Assembly (NCBI GenBank): GCA_965277025.1
Contig: OZ255706.1
Span: 496,001-560,000 of the forward strand
Direction: 5' to 3'
Source: Methylomarinum sp965277025
Lineage (GTDB): Bacteria; Pseudomonadota; Gammaproteobacteria; Methylococcales; Methylomonadaceae
Length of the DNA: 64,000 nucleotides
A program made the position numbers and the translations under genes. Under the pieces are notes generated by a model, which had not been told where the DNA came from, did no database searches, and was given only the letters and a program-made list of their open reading frames with translations. Positions 63,882 through 64,000 of the stretch are shown piece by piece; within the stretch, counting starts at the first letter, position 1, and each line of letters opens with the position of its first letter.

Positions 63882-64000
63882 ATGCGACAAAAATGCACTG
63901 TCCAGCGTAGTATATTTCATTTTTTCGTTGATCACGAGATCGGACAGGAATTACAAGCCATTTCCACTTGGCTGGATGATCATCCTGAGGTACTGGAATG
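63882..64000 (+). CDS. ISNCY-type transposase, 5' fragment at window edge
   Basis: ATG 63882 then MRQKCTVQRSIFHFFVDHEI and GQELQAISTWLDDHPEVLEW, running off the right edge after 39 codons. The pattern matches the start of ISNCY-group transposases as I recall them; only about a tenth of the protein is visible. Confidence 0.55.
   Translation, partial: MRQKCTVQRSIFHFFVDHEIGQELQAISTWLDDHPEVLE

Overview
The window is gammaproteobacterial chromosome with moderate GC, most likely from a type I methanotroph (Methylococcales) or a close methylotrophic relative. The main evidence is a serine-cycle / C1-assimilation block at 1.6-15.2 kb: malate thiokinase (mtkA, mtkB), malyl-CoA lyase (mcl), serine-glyoxylate aminotransferase (sga), malate dehydrogenase (mdh), methylene-H4MPT/H4F dehydrogenase (mtdA), glycerate 2-kinase (gck), serine hydroxymethyltransferase (glyA) and formate-H4F ligase (ftfL). 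The taxonomic call is inference from gene content and protein flavour; no marker gene was aligned.

Layout. 1-0.8 kb: 3'-truncated pilM. 1-1.5 kb: a frameshifted thpR. 1.6-4.7 kb (minus): mcl-mtkA-mtkB. 4.9-7.2 kb: a tight operon of two DUF1538 membrane proteins, a P-II-like protein and a CBS-domain protein, placed inside the C1 block. 7.3-15.2 kb: sga, convergent mdh, then mtdA-gck-glyA-ftfL. 15.4-15.9 kb: tRNA-Arg(CCU) and a DUF4332 protein. 17.5-22.8 kb: TauE-like permease, lipoprotein, COG4648 membrane protein, LolA-like protein and MMPL exporter. 22.9-31.7 kb: a seven-gene signalling operon (two unrecognised proteins, Ras/MglA-like GTPase, another unrecognised protein, roadblock/LC7 protein, PAS protein, PhnD-like protein) with most members broken by insertion sequences (ISs), frameshifts or a nonsense codon. 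31.7-37.0 kb: ampD, nadC, flavin reductase, small secreted protein, SDR, DUF4124 protein, a MITE-like palindrome and pyrE. 37.1-50.5 kb (minus): a TonB-dependent receptor - YfiR - giant hybrid histidine kinase operon cut by six ISs. 50.6-53.4 kb (minus): trmB, a thiS-thiG fusion and a DAHP synthase. 53.7-58.6 kb: a complete TonB2/TtpC-type energiser operon. 58.6-62.0 kb: AP2-like protein, peroxiredoxin, HD-GYP-like protein with a degenerate HD motif, and ribA. 62.0-64.0 kb: Lon-like protease fragment ended by an IS200/IS605 element, an IS3-end relic and the start of another transposase.

Two genome-scale themes stand out. First, heavy IS traffic: four near-identical 1222-bp IS4-type copies, two identical-length 1344-bp IS3 copies, and IS630, IS5, two IS701-like and IS200/IS605 elements. 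Most have target duplications that let the interrupted genes be rejoined exactly. Second, many otherwise conserved genes carry single-base indels, mostly in homopolymers, which may be either true decay or sequencing error. A dispersed family of intergenic palindromes (GCTGA..AAATCAT..ATGATTTGT-CAGC type) occurs at about seven places.
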